From Sinanaerobacter sp. ZZT-01 (lineage in GTDB: Bacteria; Bacillota; Clostridia; Peptostreptococcales; Anaerovoracaceae): a stretch of 64,000 nt of DNA. The position numbers were made by a program, and so were the translations under genes. The DNA lies in assembly GCF_035621135.1 (NCBI RefSeq), contig NZ_CP141728.1:1178001-1242000 (forward strand). The letters run 5' to 3'. The notes under the pieces are model-generated. The model had not been told where the DNA came from and ran no database searches. It worked only from the letters and a program-made list of their open reading frames with translations. Positions 63,614-64,000 of the stretch are shown piece after piece (positions within the stretch are counted from its first letter, which is position 1; every line of letters starts with the position of its first letter).

Positions 63614-64000
63614 TTATCTTCTTTGCATAATATATCGTTCCAATTCCTCCGCTTTACGGGGCATTGGCAGTGTTTTATCTAAAATACCAACCTCGCAGAG
63701 TCGTTCAAAAATGCGAAGTACAGTAGGTTTTTCAAGGTTTGTTTTCGTTAAAAGTTCTTGATTTAAAAAAACGTCTTCCGGAACACCTTGTCCAACGACC
63801 GACCCTTCGTGAAACAAAATAACTCGATCAGCCCAGATCAGTGCACGTTCCACATCATGCGTGGAAAGGATCACCGTAATCCCTTTTTCACTCAATTGAT
63901 CCACAATCCCGTCAATCAAACGTGCATGCTTTGGATCAAGTGCTGAAGCAGGTTCATCTAAAATCATAACCTCAGGGTCCATGACTAAAATATCGGCAAT
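63614..64000 (-). CDS. cbiO: Cobalt ECF transporter ATP-binding protein, C-terminal part (partial)
   Basis: Only the last 128 residues are in the window. They begin IADILVMDPEVMILDEP and contain Walker B with PASALDPKHARLIDG, the H-loop VILSTHDVERALIWADRVIL and a C-terminal extension ending RYIMQRR. This is the pattern of CbiO/EcfA energy-coupling ATPases. Its place directly ahead of cbiK supports cobalt import. The rest of the gene, and probably cbiM, cbiN and cbiQ, lie beyond the right edge. Confidence 0.85.
   Translation of the reverse strand: MADILVMDPEVMILDEPASALDPKHARLIDGIVDQLSEKGITVILSTHDVERALIWADRVILFHEGSVVGQGVPEDVFLNQELLTKTNLEKPTVLRIFERLCEVGILDKTLPMPRKAEELERYIMQRR

Noticed and set aside
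47389-64000. Cobalamin riboswitch for the cobalamin operon
   Set aside because: All gaps inside the operon are too short. The operon's start lies beyond the right edge, so any riboswitch would be outside the window.
1-64000. CRISPR array, rRNA genes, prophage or restriction system
   Set aside because: No regularly spaced repeats, rRNA stretches, phage structural genes or methylase/endonuclease motifs were recognised on either strand.

Overview
The window is a low-GC Gram-positive chromosome segment. Nearly all genes have strong AGGAGG-type ribosome binding sites, there is a clostridial-style anaerobic (early cobalt insertion) cobalamin pathway, a butyrate kinase, a MetH without the reactivation domain, a Tn916-type integrase and BlaI/BlaR1, PadR and TetR regulators. 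This points to an anaerobic member of the Clostridia (Eubacteriales). A finer placement, for example near Anaerovoracaceae/Family XIII, is a guess. No sporulation or rRNA genes are seen, and there is one tRNA (Arg, CCU).

Layout. 1-3.1 kb: end of a CorA-like gene, a secreted phosphodiester glycosidase and butyrate kinase. 3.1-11.2 kb (minus): a probable long transcript truA-metF-(LOR/SDH family gene)-metH-comEB-wecA-wecB, joining one-carbon/methionine metabolism to cell-wall polymer initiation. 11.2-17.6 kb: signalling block with a hybrid histidine kinase, a chemotaxis receptor and an EAL phosphodiesterase. 17.7-19.3 kb: an orphan tyrosine integrase bracketed by 19-bp inverted repeats. 19.4-31.1 kb: glnS, an Lrp regulator, tadA, two exported or unknown proteins, cvpA, tRNA-Arg, a polar amino-acid ABC transporter, and a cysteine desulfurase-mnmA pair for tRNA thiolation. 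31.4-35.4 kb: membrane proteins, an SDR, alanine racemase and Ogt.

35.4-43.4 kb is the accessory part: BlaI/BlaR1 with a textbook operator but no beta-lactamase, a remnant of a second ogt 3' end, a PadR-HAAS-exported protein cassette, and a minus-strand set of small exported, lipoprotein and membrane proteins of unknown function around a broken Amidase_6 gene. 43.7-47.4 kb: TetR-cfa and the lysine/peptidoglycan genes dapB-dapH.

47.4-64 kb (minus) is one very compact cobalamin operon, read cbiO (cut by the window end)-cbiK-cbiD-cbiL-cbiF-hemA-cbiH-cbiJ/sirC fusion-hemC-cobA/hemD fusion-cbiB-cobD-cbiP-cbiC-cobT-cobU-cobS. It runs from glutamyl-tRNA through uroporphyrinogen III, precorrin-2, cobalt insertion, ring contraction and nucleotide loop assembly. 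cbiE, cbiT, cbiG, cbiA, the corrinoid adenosyltransferase, hemB and hemL are not in the window. The vitamin made here would serve MetH at 5.9-8.3 kb.

The least explained regions are the integrase with its inverted repeats, the 37.5-43.4 kb island, and the tight coupling of metH to a LOR/SDH-family gene.
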